From: Xanthobacteraceae bacterium 501b
GTDB lineage: Bacteria; Pseudomonadota; Alphaproteobacteria; Rhizobiales; Xanthobacteraceae
Length of the DNA stretch: 64,000 bases
NCBI GenBank assembly: GCA_000378025.1
Contig: KB899087.1
Span: 2,232,001-2,296,000, forward strand
Direction of reading: 5' to 3'
A program made the position numbers and the translations under genes. The notes beneath the pieces were generated by a model, which saw only the letters and a list, made by a program, of their open reading frames with translations, was not told the origin of the DNA and searched no databases. Below, one piece after another: positions 25,584 through 34,332 of the stretch. How positions within the stretch are numbered: the first letter of the stretch is position 1; each line of letters starts with the position of its first letter.

Positions 25584-26450
25584 ATGCGACATCTCGACAC
25601 CGAATCGCTTGGCATGCTGATCGCCATCGTCGACACGGGCGGATTCACGGCGGCCGCCGAGCGTGTCGGGCGCACCCAGTCGGCGGTCTCCGCCCGCATT
25701 GCCCAGCTCGAAGACAATCTCGGCGTGCGGCTGCTGGAGCGCTCGCGGCGTGGCATCTCGCTCACCGAGACCGGCGAGCGCCTCGTTGCCCATGCGCGCC
25801 GGCTGCTGGCCTATGAGAGCGAGGCGCTGGCCGATCTCAAGGGCGGCACGCCGGAGGGCAGCGTCCGCGTCGGCATGCCGGACGATTATGTCGATGCCTA
25901 TTTCACCCCCACCATCGCCCGCTTCGCCGCCGCCTATCCGCGCGTCGAGATTTCCATCCGCGCCGATCTCTCCAAGCATATCGAGCCCGAGGTCGATCGC
26001 GGCCATATCGACGTGGCGCTGCTGACCCGCGACAGCGCCCGGCCGACCGGCGAACTGATCAAGCGCGAGAAGCTGCTCTGGCTGGCGGCGCGCGGCTACC
26101 GGCCCGAGCGCAATTCGCCGCTGCCGCTGGCGCTGTTTCCCACCGGCTGCCGCGCCCGCCCGCACATCGCCTCCAGCCTCGACAAGGCCGGGCTGAGCTG
26201 GCGCGTGGCCTGCACTTCCTCCTCGCAGGGCGGCATCCACGCGGCGATCGAGACCGGCCTGTGCATCACCGCCCTGCCGGAATGCGCCGCGCCGGCGGAC
26301 TGGCGCCGGCTCGGCCCGGCCGAAGGGCTGCCGCCGCTGCCGGATATCGAGGTGGCTCTGTTCCTCGCCCCCGCCGCCTCCTCCGCCGCCCGCCGCCTCG
26401 CCGACATGCTGCGCACGGCGCTCGCCATGCCGGTGGTGGAAGCCGCCTGA
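25584..26450 (+). CDS. LysR family transcriptional regulator
   Basis: DNA-binding regulator of 288 residues. The N-terminal winged helix-turn-helix (TGGFTAAAERVGRTQSAVSARIAQLE, cut) spans about residues 15-60, with the linker helix after it and a periplasmic-binding-like effector domain from about residue 90. ATG 25584 is preceded by CGGAGGGCGCG. Longer frames reach back over the divergent promoter and are rejected. It lies between the divergent EamA permease and the co-directional chromate transporter; either could be the target. Confidence 0.9.
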   Translation: MRHLDTESLGMLIAIVDTGGFTAAAERVGRTQSAVSARIAQLEDNLGVRLLERSRRGISLTETGERLVAHARRLLAYESEALADLKGGTPEGSVRVGMPDDYVDAYFTPTIARFAAAYPRVEISIRADLSKHIEPEVDRGHIDVALLTRDSARPTGELIKREKLLWLAARGYRPERNSPLPLALFPTGCRARPHIASSLDKAGLSWRVACTSSSQGGIHAAIETGLCITALPECAAPADWRRLGPAEGLPPLPDIEVALFLAPAASSAARRLADMLRTALAMPVVEAA

Positions 26451-26516
26451 AGGCCACCTCCGCGCGTCATCGAAAATTCACATGCAGCGCCGCGGGCGGC
26501 GCGCTAGTGCTGCGCC

Positions 26517-27731
26517 ATGAGCGATGAACCAGCGCCTGTCCCTACCGATAAAGGAACACCGGTCGAGGTGTTCCTCGCATTTCTGCGTCTCGGCCTCACC
26601 TCGTTCGGCGGGCCGGTGGCGCATCTGGGCTTCTTCCGCGACGATCTGGTGAAGCGGCGCCGCTGGCTGAGCGAGGAGAGCTATGCCAGCCTCGTCGCGC
26701 TCTGCCAGTTCCTGCCCGGCCCGGCCTCCAGCCAGGTCGGCATGGCAGTGGGGTTGATGCGCGCCGGGCCGGCCGGCATGGCGGCGGCGTGGCTGGGCTT
26801 CACCCTGCCCTCGGCGCTGCTCATGCTCGCCTTCGCCTATGGCGTCATGCATGCCGATGCCGCCGGCATTGGCGGTGGATGGCTGGATGGCCTGAAGGTG
26901 GCGGCGGTCGCCATTGTCGCCGATGCGGTGCTCGGCATGGCGAAGAACCTCTGCCCCGATCGGCCGCGCCGCAGCCTCGCCCTTGTCGCGGCGGCAGTGG
27001 CAGCATTGGTGCCCGGTTCCCTCGGCCAGATCGGCATCATCGTCGGCGGCGCTCTCGCCGGCCTCGCCTTCATCCGGCTGGACGGCGCGGCGGTGCGCGA
27101 ACCCGGCGGGCATTACCTGCCAGGCCGGACCGCCTCGCTCATTGCTTTCGCGCTGTTCGCCCTGCTGCTCGTCGGCCTGCCGCTGCTGGCGCAGGCCACC
27201 GGCAGCGCCGGCGTCGAACTGTTCGACACGCTCTACCGCGCCGGAGCGCTGGTGTTTGGCGGCGGCCATGTGGTGCTGCCGCTGATCGAGGCGGAGCTGG
27301 TGCGGCCCGGCGGGCTGACGCGCGAGGTATTCCTCGCCGGCTACGGCGCGGCGCAGGCCGTGCCGGGGCCGCTGTTCAGCTTCGCCGCCTATGTCGGCGC
27401 GATGATGCCGGTGCCGCCCCATGGCGTGGCCGGCGGGCTGCTGGCGCTGGTAGCGGCGTTCCTGCCCTCGGCGCTGCTGGTCTATGCGGCGCTGCGCTTC
27501 TGGACCCGGCTGGCGGCGAACCGGCGGGTGCGCGATGGCCTCGCCGGGGTCAACGCCGCCGTGGTCGGCCTGCTCGGCGCGGCGCTGTGGGACCCGGTGA
27601 TCACGTCAAGCCTCACCTCGGGCCGCGCCTTAGCGCTGGCCCTGCTCGCCTATCTGGCGCTGGCGCTGTGGCGGGTGCCGGCCTGGGCCGTGGTCGCCGG
27701 CGCCGCCCTGGGCGGCGCCATTCTCCTCTAA
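26517..27731 (+). CDS. chrA: chromate transporter, long-chain type
   Basis: Membrane exporter of the CHR family, 404 residues with two homologous halves. The first half holds FLRLGLTSFGGPVAHLGFFR and the CQFLPGPASSQV block; the second holds VFGGGHVVLPLIEAE and GAAQAVPGPLFSFAAYVG. ATG 26517 lies 66 bases after the LysR stop. The last codons (AALGGAILL plus TAA) are the first copy of a 37-bp tandem repeat continuing downstream. The family exports chromate in Pseudomonas and Cupriavidus; chromate resistance here is inference. Confidence 0.9.
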   Translation: MSDEPAPVPTDKGTPVEVFLAFLRLGLTSFGGPVAHLGFFRDDLVKRRRWLSEESYASLVALCQFLPGPASSQVGMAVGLMRAGPAGMAAAWLGFTLPSALLMLAFAYGVMHADAAGIGGGWLDGLKVAAVAIVADAVLGMAKNLCPDRPRRSLALVAAAVAALVPGSLGQIGIIVGGALAGLAFIRLDGAAVREPGGHYLPGRTASLIAFALFALLLVGLPLLAQATGSAGVELFDTLYRAGALVFGGGHVVLPLIEAELVRPGGLTREVFLAGYGAAQAVPGPLFSFAAYVGAMMPVPPHGVAGGLLALVAAFLPSALLVYAALRFWTRLAANRRVRDGLAGVNAAVVGLLGAALWDPVITSSLTSGRALALALLAYLALALWRVPAWAVVAGAALGGAILL

Positions 27732-27811
27732 AAGCGCCGCCGCCCTGGGCGGCGCCATTCTCCTCTAAAAGCGCCGCCGCCCTGGGCGGCGCCCTTCTTC
27801 TCCAAAGAGCG
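27701..27811. repeat. 37-bp tandem repeat (3 copies) growing out of the chrA 3' end
   Basis: Direct repeat with a 37-base period; copies start at 27701, 27738 and 27775. The first two are identical, the third is diverged after 19 bases. The unit consists of CGCCGCCCTGGGCGGCGCC, the codons for the end of ChrA and its stop, and AAAAGCGC. Each copy forms a strong GC hairpin (GCCGCC-CTG-GGCGGC core). The array sits between convergent chrA and the SDR gene, like the 32-bp array at 23659. Confidence 0.92.
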
Positions 27812-27826
27812 GCGCCGCCCCCCGCC

Positions 27827-28597
27827 TCAGCCGCGCGAGACCTTGAACGGGGAGAAGCTCTGGCAGGTGGCGAAGGCCTGGATGCGGTTGATGTTGACGC
27901 GCCGCGGCAGGGTGGAGGCGAAGAACACCTGCTCGGCGATGTCCTCGGCGGTCATCGCCTCGGTGCCGGCATAGACGTTCTCCGACTTGGCGGCATCGCC
28001 ATGGAAGCGCACCAGCGAGAACTCGGTCTCGACCATGCCCGGCTCGATATTGGTGACGCGCACGCCGGTGCCGGCGACATCGGAAATCAGGTTCAGCGCG
28101 AACTGCTTCACGAAAGCCTTGGTCGCGCCATAGGTGTTGCCGCCGGGATAGGGATAGTCGCCGGCCACCGAGCCGGTGAACAGCACATGCCCCTCCTTGG
28201 CCTCCACCATGGCCGGCAGCGTCGCACGGATGGTGTAGAGCAGCCCCTTGATGTTGGTCTCGACCATGTCGTCCCAGTCCTTGAGGCTGGCCGCCTGGGC
28301 CGGCTCCAGGCCGAGCGCCAGGCCCGCATTGGCGAACACCACGTTGAACGGGGCGAAGGCCTCCGGCACGCCGGCCAGCGCCGCCACCAGCGCGTCATTG
28401 TCTCGCACATCCACTTCGAGCGGATGGAAATGGCCACCAAGTTCATCGCGCAGCGCGATCAGCCGGTCGGCGCGGCGTCCGGTGCCGACGACGCGGGCGC
28501 CCGCCAGCGCGAAGCGCCGGGCGGTAGCAGCGCCGATACCGGAGGTGGCTCCGGTGACAAGGACACGCAGGGTGGCGGGATCCAGCATCTGGTACAT
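27827..28597 (-). CDS. ydfG: YdfG-like short-chain dehydrogenase
   Basis: NADP-dependent 3-hydroxy acid dehydrogenase/malonic semialdehyde reductase-like enzyme of 256 residues. Cofactor motif TGATSGIG near the N-terminus, NAGLALGLEPA, catalytic Ser/Tyr/Lys in TGSVAG and YGATKAFVKQF, and the YdfG-specific block IEPGMVETEFSLVRFHGD and RRVNINRI. ATG 28595-28597 has AAGGAGCTG upstream. Transcribed leftwards, ending at the 37-bp repeat array. The substrate is inferred from family similarity. Confidence 0.85.
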   Translation of the reverse strand: MYQMLDPATLRVLVTGATSGIGAATARRFALAGARVVGTGRRADRLIALRDELGGHFHPLEVDVRDNDALVAALAGVPEAFAPFNVVFANAGLALGLEPAQAASLKDWDDMVETNIKGLLYTIRATLPAMVEAKEGHVLFTGSVAGDYPYPGGNTYGATKAFVKQFALNLISDVAGTGVRVTNIEPGMVETEFSLVRFHGDAAKSENVYAGTEAMTAEDIAEQVFFASTLPRRVNINRIQAFATCQSFSPFKVSRG

Positions 28598-28913
28598 GGC
28601 GCAGCTCCTTTTCGCTGCAACGCACATAGAACAGTTTGCGGCAAAACTGAACGGGCGATGCGGGAGGAGCCACGACATGCCGCTGTTGCGCGTGAGGGCC
28701 GAGGCGTTAAGCTTTCATTGAGCATAACCGCGCCAAATGTCGCCTTGGGTAAGCCGTGGCGGCGCCGTTGGGCGTTGGGGTCACGCTGATGCCATCTTCC
28801 CCGGGGAAACAGGGCGGGCGGCAGGGAAAGTGCGAATGCCGCAAACGGCCTTGCGCCGTGTAGGATTTCAGGAGATGTCCGGCGGGTTTTGCCGGGCAAG
28901 GGGTACAGCGCCG
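28598..28913. other. 316-base divergent intergenic region
   Basis: Lies between the divergent YdfG-like and Omp19-like genes and must carry both promoters. Long readings across it in the plus frame have no ribosome site and no coding character. No repeat, operator or RNA gene was recognised. Confidence 0.5.
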
Positions 28914-29507
28914 ATGAAGTGCACCGCCGTCGTCATCACGTCCGTAACCGCCCTGCTTCTGGGCGGCTGCAGCACTGTGCTCGACGGGTTCGGCGACAAG
29001 GCACCGAATCCGGTCGAAACCAGCCAGATCACCCCGGCGCCCTCGGGCTCGGTGGAAAGCTCGCCCGTCGCCGCGCCGGCCCCGACGACCTATGGCGCTA
29101 CGGCCGCCACCGCCGCCGCCGCCGTCACGCCGACCTCGCCGACGCGGGCCTCGCAGGTCGCGCTCGCCCCGCCGCCGGCCACAGCCCCGGGCGGCGTCGC
29201 CTATGCCGAGCCGGGCGCGGCCCGCACTCAGCTGGCTGGCACCTGGAATTTTAGCTGGGACGAAGGCCAGAAGACCTGCAAGGTCACGCTCTCGACCGAT
29301 CGCGGGATGTCCGGCTTTGCCGCCACCGCCGATGTCGATTGCCCGAACGATATCTTCATGACCAAGGGCTGGGATGTGTGGGGCAACGAAATCGTCCTGC
29401 AGAACCATGTCGGCAAGGTCACGGCGCGTCTGCAGCCCGCTGGCGCCGGCCAGTATGATGGCGTCGCCACCGGCGACGGCGCCAAGGTGACGCTCACCCG
29501 CACCTGA
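28914..29507 (+). CDS. Omp19-like outer-membrane lipoprotein with AprI/Inh domain
   Basis: A 197-residue lipoprotein. The signal is MKCTAVVITSVTALLLGGCS with lipobox LGGC, so the mature protein is acylated on that Cys. An Ala/Pro/Thr-rich linker of about 90 residues precedes a C-terminal protease-inhibitor-like beta barrel: LAGTWNFSWDEGQKTCKVTL, DCPNDIF, GWDVWGNEIVLQ and QYDGVATGDGAKVTL. The two domain Cys match the disulfide of Inh inhibitors. This layout is that of Brucella Omp19, which protects against host proteases. ATG 28914 opens the signal; upstream extension is not supported. Confidence 0.85.
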   Translation: MKCTAVVITSVTALLLGGCSTVLDGFGDKAPNPVETSQITPAPSGSVESSPVAAPAPTTYGATAATAAAAVTPTSPTRASQVALAPPPATAPGGVAYAEPGAARTQLAGTWNFSWDEGQKTCKVTLSTDRGMSGFAATADVDCPNDIFMTKGWDVWGNEIVLQNHVGKVTARLQPAGAGQYDGVATGDGAKVTLTRT

Positions 29508-29821
29508 TCCGCCTGCGGAACATGACCGGACCTATCCGGTCATTGCGGCGCGAGGCAAGCGTTGCCCGCCGCACGCCCCTAAAATTCTTCCCACCGATGA
29601 ATACCGTTCGTCCCGGAAATTCTCGCCGCGTGGTGGGAATATCGTGCTCTCGTCTTCGTAGTGTCTCGTATGGCGGCCAGGGTAACACTGTGAGAACTTG
29701 GCCACAGGCGCGTTCACAAGAGCGGGAACGCAAATTTTGTTCGTGCGTTTGGAGATGATGGCCCTCATTTTATCCATGAGGAAAGCCGATTGATTCGAGA
29801 TGGCGATCGGAGGATGTTGTG
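29508..29821. other. 314-base AT-richer intergenic region
   Basis: No gene supported. The stretch is clearly less GC-rich than its neighbours and contains an inverted repeat AACGCA (29727-29732) / TGCGTT (29744-29749) around an ATTTTGT core. It probably carries the promoter of the small gene at 29822. No riboswitch or RNA gene recognised. Confidence 0.45.
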
Positions 29822-30055
29822 ATGCTGCAGTCTGCGAGCGTGACAGTGAAGATTCCGGCGCCGGGCCCGTTGCGCGAGGCCGACACCCGCATCGCCTTCA
29901 GGCGCGAGCCCGCGACAGTGGCGCAGCTTATGTCCCAGCATCTTGACCTCGCCCGCCCCGGCTCGGACGCCGAGGCGCTGCGGCTGTTGCGTCAGGCCTT
30001 TCCCGCCGCGCCGCTGGCCGCGCGGGTCGAGGCGATGAAGGCCCGCGCCCGCTGA
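29822..30055 (+). CDS. 77-residue hypothetical protein
   Basis: Small ORF with GGAGG at 29809-29813, eight bases before ATG 29822. The peptide begins MLQSASVTVKIPAPGPLREA and ends in a predicted helix, DAEALRLLRQAFPAAPLAARVEAMKARAR (29 residues, cut: DAEALRLLRQAF, then AARVEAMKARAR). The third-position GC bias is consistent with coding. There is no signal or membrane segment. It stands alone, followed by a 43-bp palindrome. Family not recognised. Confidence 0.55.
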   Translation: MLQSASVTVKIPAPGPLREADTRIAFRREPATVAQLMSQHLDLARPGSDAEALRLLRQAFPAAPLAARVEAMKARAR

Positions 30056-30098
30056 GCGAGGACATCCCTGTTTTTCAGGTTGGTATCCAGGCGCCCGA

Positions 30099-30141
30099 CT
30101 AGATCATTTCCCTGTTTCATGGAAACTGGGAATTGATCTAG
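30099..30141. repeat. 43-bp imperfect palindrome with GATC ends
   Basis: CTAGATCA at 30099-30106 pairs with TGATCTAG at 30134-30141, with inner TTCCC/GGGAA and GTTTC/GAAAC pairings; only two internal mismatches and a short loop. It is followed by a T-rich stretch (TTCTTTGTTTTG). It looks like one of the dispersed intergenic palindromes of Hyphomicrobiales and could end transcription of the small gene; it is also 56 bases beyond the pssA stop. Confidence 0.75.
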
Positions 30142-30196
30142 TTCTTTGTTTTGTCACGTTTTATTCACGCGAACCGGTATCCGCTTCGCTCGAAAA

Positions 30197-31078
30197 CTAG
30201 TTGAGCGGACCGGGCCGCTCGTCCTGCGTGCCGCCAGCCACGGGCGCCGGGCGAAGCTCGGCGGGGTGGGCATGCGCGCGCCGCGCCTCATAGGCCCGCG
30301 ACAGCTGGTTGTAGCGCGTCACCGAGAAGGGCAGCGCCGCGAGATAGGCGACGCAGATGACCGAGAGCACCGTCCACGGCCATGTCACCAGCACCGCCAC
30401 GAACAGCACCACGCAGATGAACAGCGGCATCACCTTGTCGCGGGGAATGCGGGCGCCGAGCCGCTTGCCGGAAAAGGCCGGCAGCTTCGAGACCATAAGC
30501 AGCGCGATCGCCAGGCAATAGAACGCCGCCACCGCCGGCGAGGCGACCAGGCGCGGCAGGCCCACCAGTTCCAGATAGACCGGCAGCAGCACGCAGATCG
30601 CCCCGGCGGGGGCGGGAACGCCGGTGAAGAAATCCCCGGCGAAGGGCGGCTTGTTCGGGTCTTCCAGCATCACGTTGAAGCGGGCGAGCCGCAGGGCGGC
30701 ACAGATCGCGAAGGCCAACGCCGCGATCCAGCCGACCGAGCCGAGCGTTTCCAGCCCCCACATATAGAGCACCAGCCCCGGCGCCACGCCGAAGCAGACG
30801 AAGTCGGACAGGCTGTCCAGTTCCGCCCCGAAGCGCGAGGTGCCGTGCAGCATCCGCGCCAGCCGGCCGTCGAGCCCGTCCAGCACCGCCGCCAGCACGA
30901 TGGCGCCGAGCGCCAGTTCCAGCCGCCCCTCGATCGCCATGCGAATGCCGGTGAGGCCGGCGCAGAGCGCCAGCAGCGTCACCAGGTTCGGCAGCAGCAG
31001 CCGGAACGGCACCGCCTGGAAACGCCGGCGCGGCGGCTCCGGCGCATCGGGCTCGAAGGGAGAGAAGAGGTCGGCCAT
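30197..31078 (-). CDS. pssA: CDP-diacylglycerol-serine O-phosphatidyltransferase
   Basis: Membrane enzyme (293 residues) making phosphatidylserine from CDP-diacylglycerol and serine. The CDP-alcohol phosphotransferase signature is complete: DGRLARMLHGTSRFGAELD then SLSD, matching DGx2ARx8Gx3Dx3D. Several membrane helices follow. ATG 31076-31078 (MADLFSPF) is preferred; a TTG overlapping the psd stop would add nine residues. It is directly downstream of psd, 23 bases apart, so the two steps of phosphatidylethanolamine synthesis are co-expressed. Confidence 0.93.
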   Translation of the reverse strand: MADLFSPFEPDAPEPPRRRFQAVPFRLLLPNLVTLLALCAGLTGIRMAIEGRLELALGAIVLAAVLDGLDGRLARMLHGTSRFGAELDSLSDFVCFGVAPGLVLYMWGLETLGSVGWIAALAFAICAALRLARFNVMLEDPNKPPFAGDFFTGVPAPAGAICVLLPVYLELVGLPRLVASPAVAAFYCLAIALLMVSKLPAFSGKRLGARIPRDKVMPLFICVVLFVAVLVTWPWTVLSVICVAYLAALPFSVTRYNQLSRAYEARRAHAHPAELRPAPVAGGTQDERPGPLN

Positions 31079-31101
31079 CGCACGCTCGCGGGTTGGAAAA
31101 C

Positions 31102-31800
31102 TCAATCGATGCGGAATGTCGGCTCGGTGCCGATGGCCGCGCGGTCCGCCAGAACGGTTTCGCCGGCAATGGCGCGCTGGCCCTCGGCCACCGCGGGGCG
31201 GGTGCCGAGCGGCAGGTAGACATCGACCCGCGAGCCGAAGCGGATCAGCCCGAAGCGCTCGCCCGGCGCCAGCAGGTCGCCCTCGCGCACGAAGCTGACG
31301 ATGCGGCGCGCGACCAGCCCGGCGATCTGCACCACGCCGACGGCGCCGATGGCGGTGTCGAGCACCATGCCGCTGCGCTCATTGTCCTCGCTCGCCTTGT
31401 CGAGATCGGCATTGAGGAACTTGCCCGGGCGATAGGCGATGCGGGTGATCCGGCCGGCCAGCGGCGCCCGGTTCACATGCACGTCGAACACATTCATGAA
31501 GATGCACACGCGCGGCAGCGGCATGTCGCCGAGGCCGAGCTCAGCCGGCGGCACCGCCGGCCCGACCAGGCAGACCCGGCCATCGGCGGGGGAGACGACA
31601 AGCCCCTCGCGCACCGGCGTCACCCGCTCGGGATCGCGGAAGAAATAGCAGATCCACAGCGTGATCAGCACGCAGATCCAGCCCAGCGGCGCAAACAGCC
31701 ATAGAAACAGCGCCGAAACGCCAGCGCCGATCAGGACGAACGGGTAGCCCTCGCGGTGAATGGGGGCGAGGCCGCTGCGGATGGAATCGAGGACGGACAT
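31102..31800 (-). CDS. psd: phosphatidylserine decarboxylase (pyruvoyl, short type)
   Basis: Converts phosphatidylserine to phosphatidylethanolamine. A 232-residue proenzyme with one or two N-terminal membrane helices, the catalytic blocks SPADGRV and [13 protein letters not shown], and the self-cleavage site in [13 protein letters not shown], where Gly-Ser would give the beta chain and the pyruvoyl alpha chain. The length fits the archaeal/alphaproteobacterial short form. ATG 31798-31800 follows AAAGG. Neighbour pssA supplies its substrate. Confidence 0.94.
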   Translation of the reverse strand: MSVLDSIRSGLAPIHREGYPFVLIGAGVSALFLWLFAPLGWICVLITLWICYFFRDPERVTPVREGLVVSPADGRVCLVGPAVPPAELGLGDMPLPRVCIFMNVFDVHVNRAPLAGRITRIAYRPGKFLNADLDKASEDNERSGMVLDTAIGAVGVVQIAGLVARRIVSFVREGDLLAPGERFGLIRFGSRVDVYLPLGTRPAVAEGQRAIAGETVLADRAAIGTEPTFRID

Positions 31801-31934
31801 CAACTGGCCTTTCTGCCCGGTGCCCATGGGTCACGCACCGGCTCCTTGCGCCGAGAGGTAGGGCGCGCCGGCCCGCCCGTCAAATGCCGGATGCGCGACA
31901 TGGTTCCGCAGAGGTCGCCCGCGCGCCACTGGCC

Positions 31935-33854
31935 TCAGGCCGGGATGGCATCCGCCGTACCCGCCGGCACCGTCTCGTCGTCCGCCTCGCCGGCAGCCTT
32001 CAGCGTCTCGATGGCCCGCTCGGCCTCGCGCTGGCGCTCCCACATGGAATGGTAGAGTCCGCCGCGCTCCATCAGCTCGCCATGCGTGCCGCGCTCGGCG
32101 ATACGCCCGTGCTGCAGCACGATGATCTCGTCGGCGCCCACCACGGTGGAGAGGCGATGAGCGATGACCAGCGTGGTGCGCCCGCGCGAGACGCGCTCCA
32201 GCGCGTCCTGGATCTCGCGCTCGGTGTGGCTGTCCAGCGCCGAGGTCGCCTCGTCGAGAATCAGAATGGGCGGGTCCTTGAGGATGGTGCGGGCGATGGC
32301 GACGCGCTGCTTCTCGCCGCCGGAGAGCTTGAGCCCGCGCTCGCCGACCTCGGTGGCATAACCCTTGGGCGTGCGCCGCACGAAGCCGTCGATCTGCGCC
32401 AGTTCCGCCGCGCGCGCCACCTCCTCGTCCGAGGCGCCTGCGCGGCCGTAGCGGATGTTGTAGCCGAGCGTGTCGTTGAACAGCACCGTGTCCTGCGGCA
32501 CCATGCCGATGGCGGCGCGCAGGCTCGCCTGCGACACCTCCCGTACATCCTGCCCGTCGACCAGGATGCGGCCGGAATTGATGTCGTAGAAGCGGTAGAG
32601 AAGCCGCGAAATGGTCGACTTGCCGGCCCCGGACGGCCCGACGATCGCCACCGTGCGGCCGGCCGGCACCTCGAAGCTGACGCCCTTGAGGATTTCGCGC
32701 TCGGGATCATAGGAAAAGCGCACATCCTCGAAGCGCACCGTGCCGCCCTTCATCTCCAGCGCCGGCGCGCCGGGCCGGTCGCGGATTTCCGGCGAGCGGG
32801 CGAGGATGGTGAACATCGCCTCGATGTCGATCAGCGACTGCTTGATCTCGCGATAGATCATGCCGAGGAAGTTCAGCGGCTGGTAGAGCTGGATCATCAT
32901 GGCGTTGACCATGACGAAGGAGCCGACCGACTGCCGCCCGGCGCGGATGTCCAGCACGCACAGCGCCATCACGGCGGTGAGGCCGAGAGTGAAGATCGCC
33001 GCCTGCCCGGCATTGAGCCAGGCGAGCGAGGTGTGGGTGGTGACGGTGGCGCGCTCATAGCGGGCCATGGAACGGTCATAGCGCTCGGATTCCCACGATT
33101 CGGCGCCGAAATACTTCACCGTCTCGTAGTTGAGCAGGCTGTCCACCGCCTTGGCGTTGGCGTCGGTGTCGCTCTCGTTCATCGCCGCGCGGATGCCCAT
33201 GCGGTATTCGGTCATCACGAAGGTGAAGACCGTGTAGGCGAGGATCATGCCGATGGTTGCCGCCACATAGCGCCAGTCGAACTGCCAGAACAGCACGCCG
33301 ATCACCATCGCGAATTCAAGGATGGTGGGGCCCAGATGCAGCACCAGCATCCGCACGATGGTCTCGATGCCTTCGCGCGAGCGCTCCAGCACCCGCGTCA
33401 GGCCGCCGGTCTTGCGCTCCAGGTGAAAGCGCAGGGAAAGCGCGTGCATGTGCTGGAAGGTTTCCAGCGCCAGCCGGCGCACCGCATGGATCGCCACCTT
33501 GGCGAACAGGCCGTCGCGCCACTGCGTCAGCCCGGCCATGACGATGCGCGAGCCGCCATAGGCCAGCGTCAGCATCAAGGGGCCGGCGACGAGCCAGGCG
33601 ATGGCATCGGTGGAAATGCGCGCGCCCTCGCCTTCCGCCACCGCGTCGGTCGCCCATTTGAAGAAGAAGGGCGTGGACATGGTGGCTATCTTGGCCAGCA
33701 CCAGCAGCAGCAGCCCCCAGACCACGCGGGTGCGCAGATCCGCCCGGTCGGCCGGCCACAGATAAGGCCACAGCCCCTTCAGCGCGACGAGAAGGCTGCC
33801 GCGCGGATTGATCTCGGTGGCGCTGGAGGCGGCGGAGCCCTTGGGTGGGGACAT
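31935..33854 (-). CDS. atm1: Atm1/HMT1-type ABC exporter
   Basis: Full half-transporter of 639 residues: six-helix membrane domain (about 25-330) followed by an ATPase domain with Walker A IVGPSGAGKST, signature LSGGEKQRVAIART, Walker B ILILDEATSALD and switch VIAHRLSTV. The membrane blocks (LERSREGIETIVRM, NYETVKYFGAE, YQPLNFLGMIYREIKQS) are those of Atm1, which exports glutathione-linked sulfur or metal conjugates. ATG 33852-33854 chosen; the longer reading gains little. Downstream of the ArsR gene by 94 bases, suggesting metal-responsive expression. Confidence 0.92.
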   Translation of the reverse strand: MSPPKGSAASSATEINPRGSLLVALKGLWPYLWPADRADLRTRVVWGLLLLVLAKIATMSTPFFFKWATDAVAEGEGARISTDAIAWLVAGPLMLTLAYGGSRIVMAGLTQWRDGLFAKVAIHAVRRLALETFQHMHALSLRFHLERKTGGLTRVLERSREGIETIVRMLVLHLGPTILEFAMVIGVLFWQFDWRYVAATIGMILAYTVFTFVMTEYRMGIRAAMNESDTDANAKAVDSLLNYETVKYFGAESWESERYDRSMARYERATVTTHTSLAWLNAGQAAIFTLGLTAVMALCVLDIRAGRQSVGSFVMVNAMMIQLYQPLNFLGMIYREIKQSLIDIEAMFTILARSPEIRDRPGAPALEMKGGTVRFEDVRFSYDPEREILKGVSFEVPAGRTVAIVGPSGAGKSTISRLLYRFYDINSGRILVDGQDVREVSQASLRAAIGMVPQDTVLFNDTLGYNIRYGRAGASDEEVARAAELAQIDGFVRRTPKGYATEVGERGLKLSGGEKQRVAIARTILKDPPILILDEATSALDSHTEREIQDALERVSRGRTTLVIAHRLSTVVGADEIIVLQHGRIAERGTHGELMERGGLYHSMWERQREAERAIETLKAAGEADDETVPAGTADAIPA

Positions 33855-33948
33855 GCAGATTTCCGTTCTTCTCACTCGCGGGCGGCAGGCGCCCGATTCA
33901 CGTCTTACATACGTCGATGGTCGTCACGCAGATGGTGACGGGGCGCGC

Positions 33949-34332
33949 TCAGACCAGTGCGTCGGCGCGCGGATCAGGGTTGTCCGCGCCGCTCCCCTGC
34001 GCCGGCGCGGCGGCCAGCAGATCGAGCAGCGGCAGCAATTCGTCCGCCAGGGCCGCCACCGTCTGCCGGTCGAGGCAATAGCAGGAGCGCGGCCCCTCGA
34101 TGGTGCCGGTAATCAGCCCCGCCTCCTTCAGCACCTTGAGGTGCTGCGAGACGGTGGATTGCGCGAGGGTCAGCCCGCGCACGATCTGCCCGCACTGGCA
34201 GCGCTCGGTCTGCGCCAGCGCCCGCAGAATGGCCAGCCGCGCCGGATGCGCCAGCGCCCGCAGGCGCAGCGCCAGCAATTCGTCGGCGTCGGTCGTGGCA
34301 TCGGTGGCGGCATTGGTAGCGGTCATCGCCAT
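33949..34332 (-). CDS. ArsR/SmtB family metal- or thiol-responsive repressor
   Basis: Winged helix repressor of 127 residues. [11 protein letters not shown] opens the domain; [20 protein letters not shown] carries a Cys-x-Cys in the position used for metal or thiol sensing, followed by the recognition helix, and a further Cys pair region GPRSCYCLD lies in the wing. Ligand not predictable: arsenite, other metals, or sulfide/persulfide. ATG 34330-34332 is immediately next to the probable -10 box, so the mRNA may be leaderless. Upstream of the Atm1-type exporter on the same strand. Confidence 0.87.
   Translation of the reverse strand: MAMTATNAATDATTDADELLALRLRALAHPARLAILRALAQTERCQCGQIVRGLTLAQSTVSQHLKVLKEAGLITGTIEGPRSCYCLDRQTVAALADELLPLLDLLAAAPAQGSGADNPDPRADALV

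Noticed and set aside
26517-27731. Horizontally acquired chromate resistance island
   Set aside because: Base composition and codon use look like the surroundings, and no integrase, insertion sequence or tRNA junction flanks it.
26789-28789. 666-codon open frame on the plus strand running over chrA and the YdfG-like gene
   Set aside because: It is out of frame with chrA and antisense to the dehydrogenase; the peptide is low-complexity Arg/Gly/Ala and passes through the repeat array.
31884-33938. 684-codon open frame opposite the Atm1-type transporter
   Set aside because: Antisense shadow; the minus strand encodes all ABC signatures.
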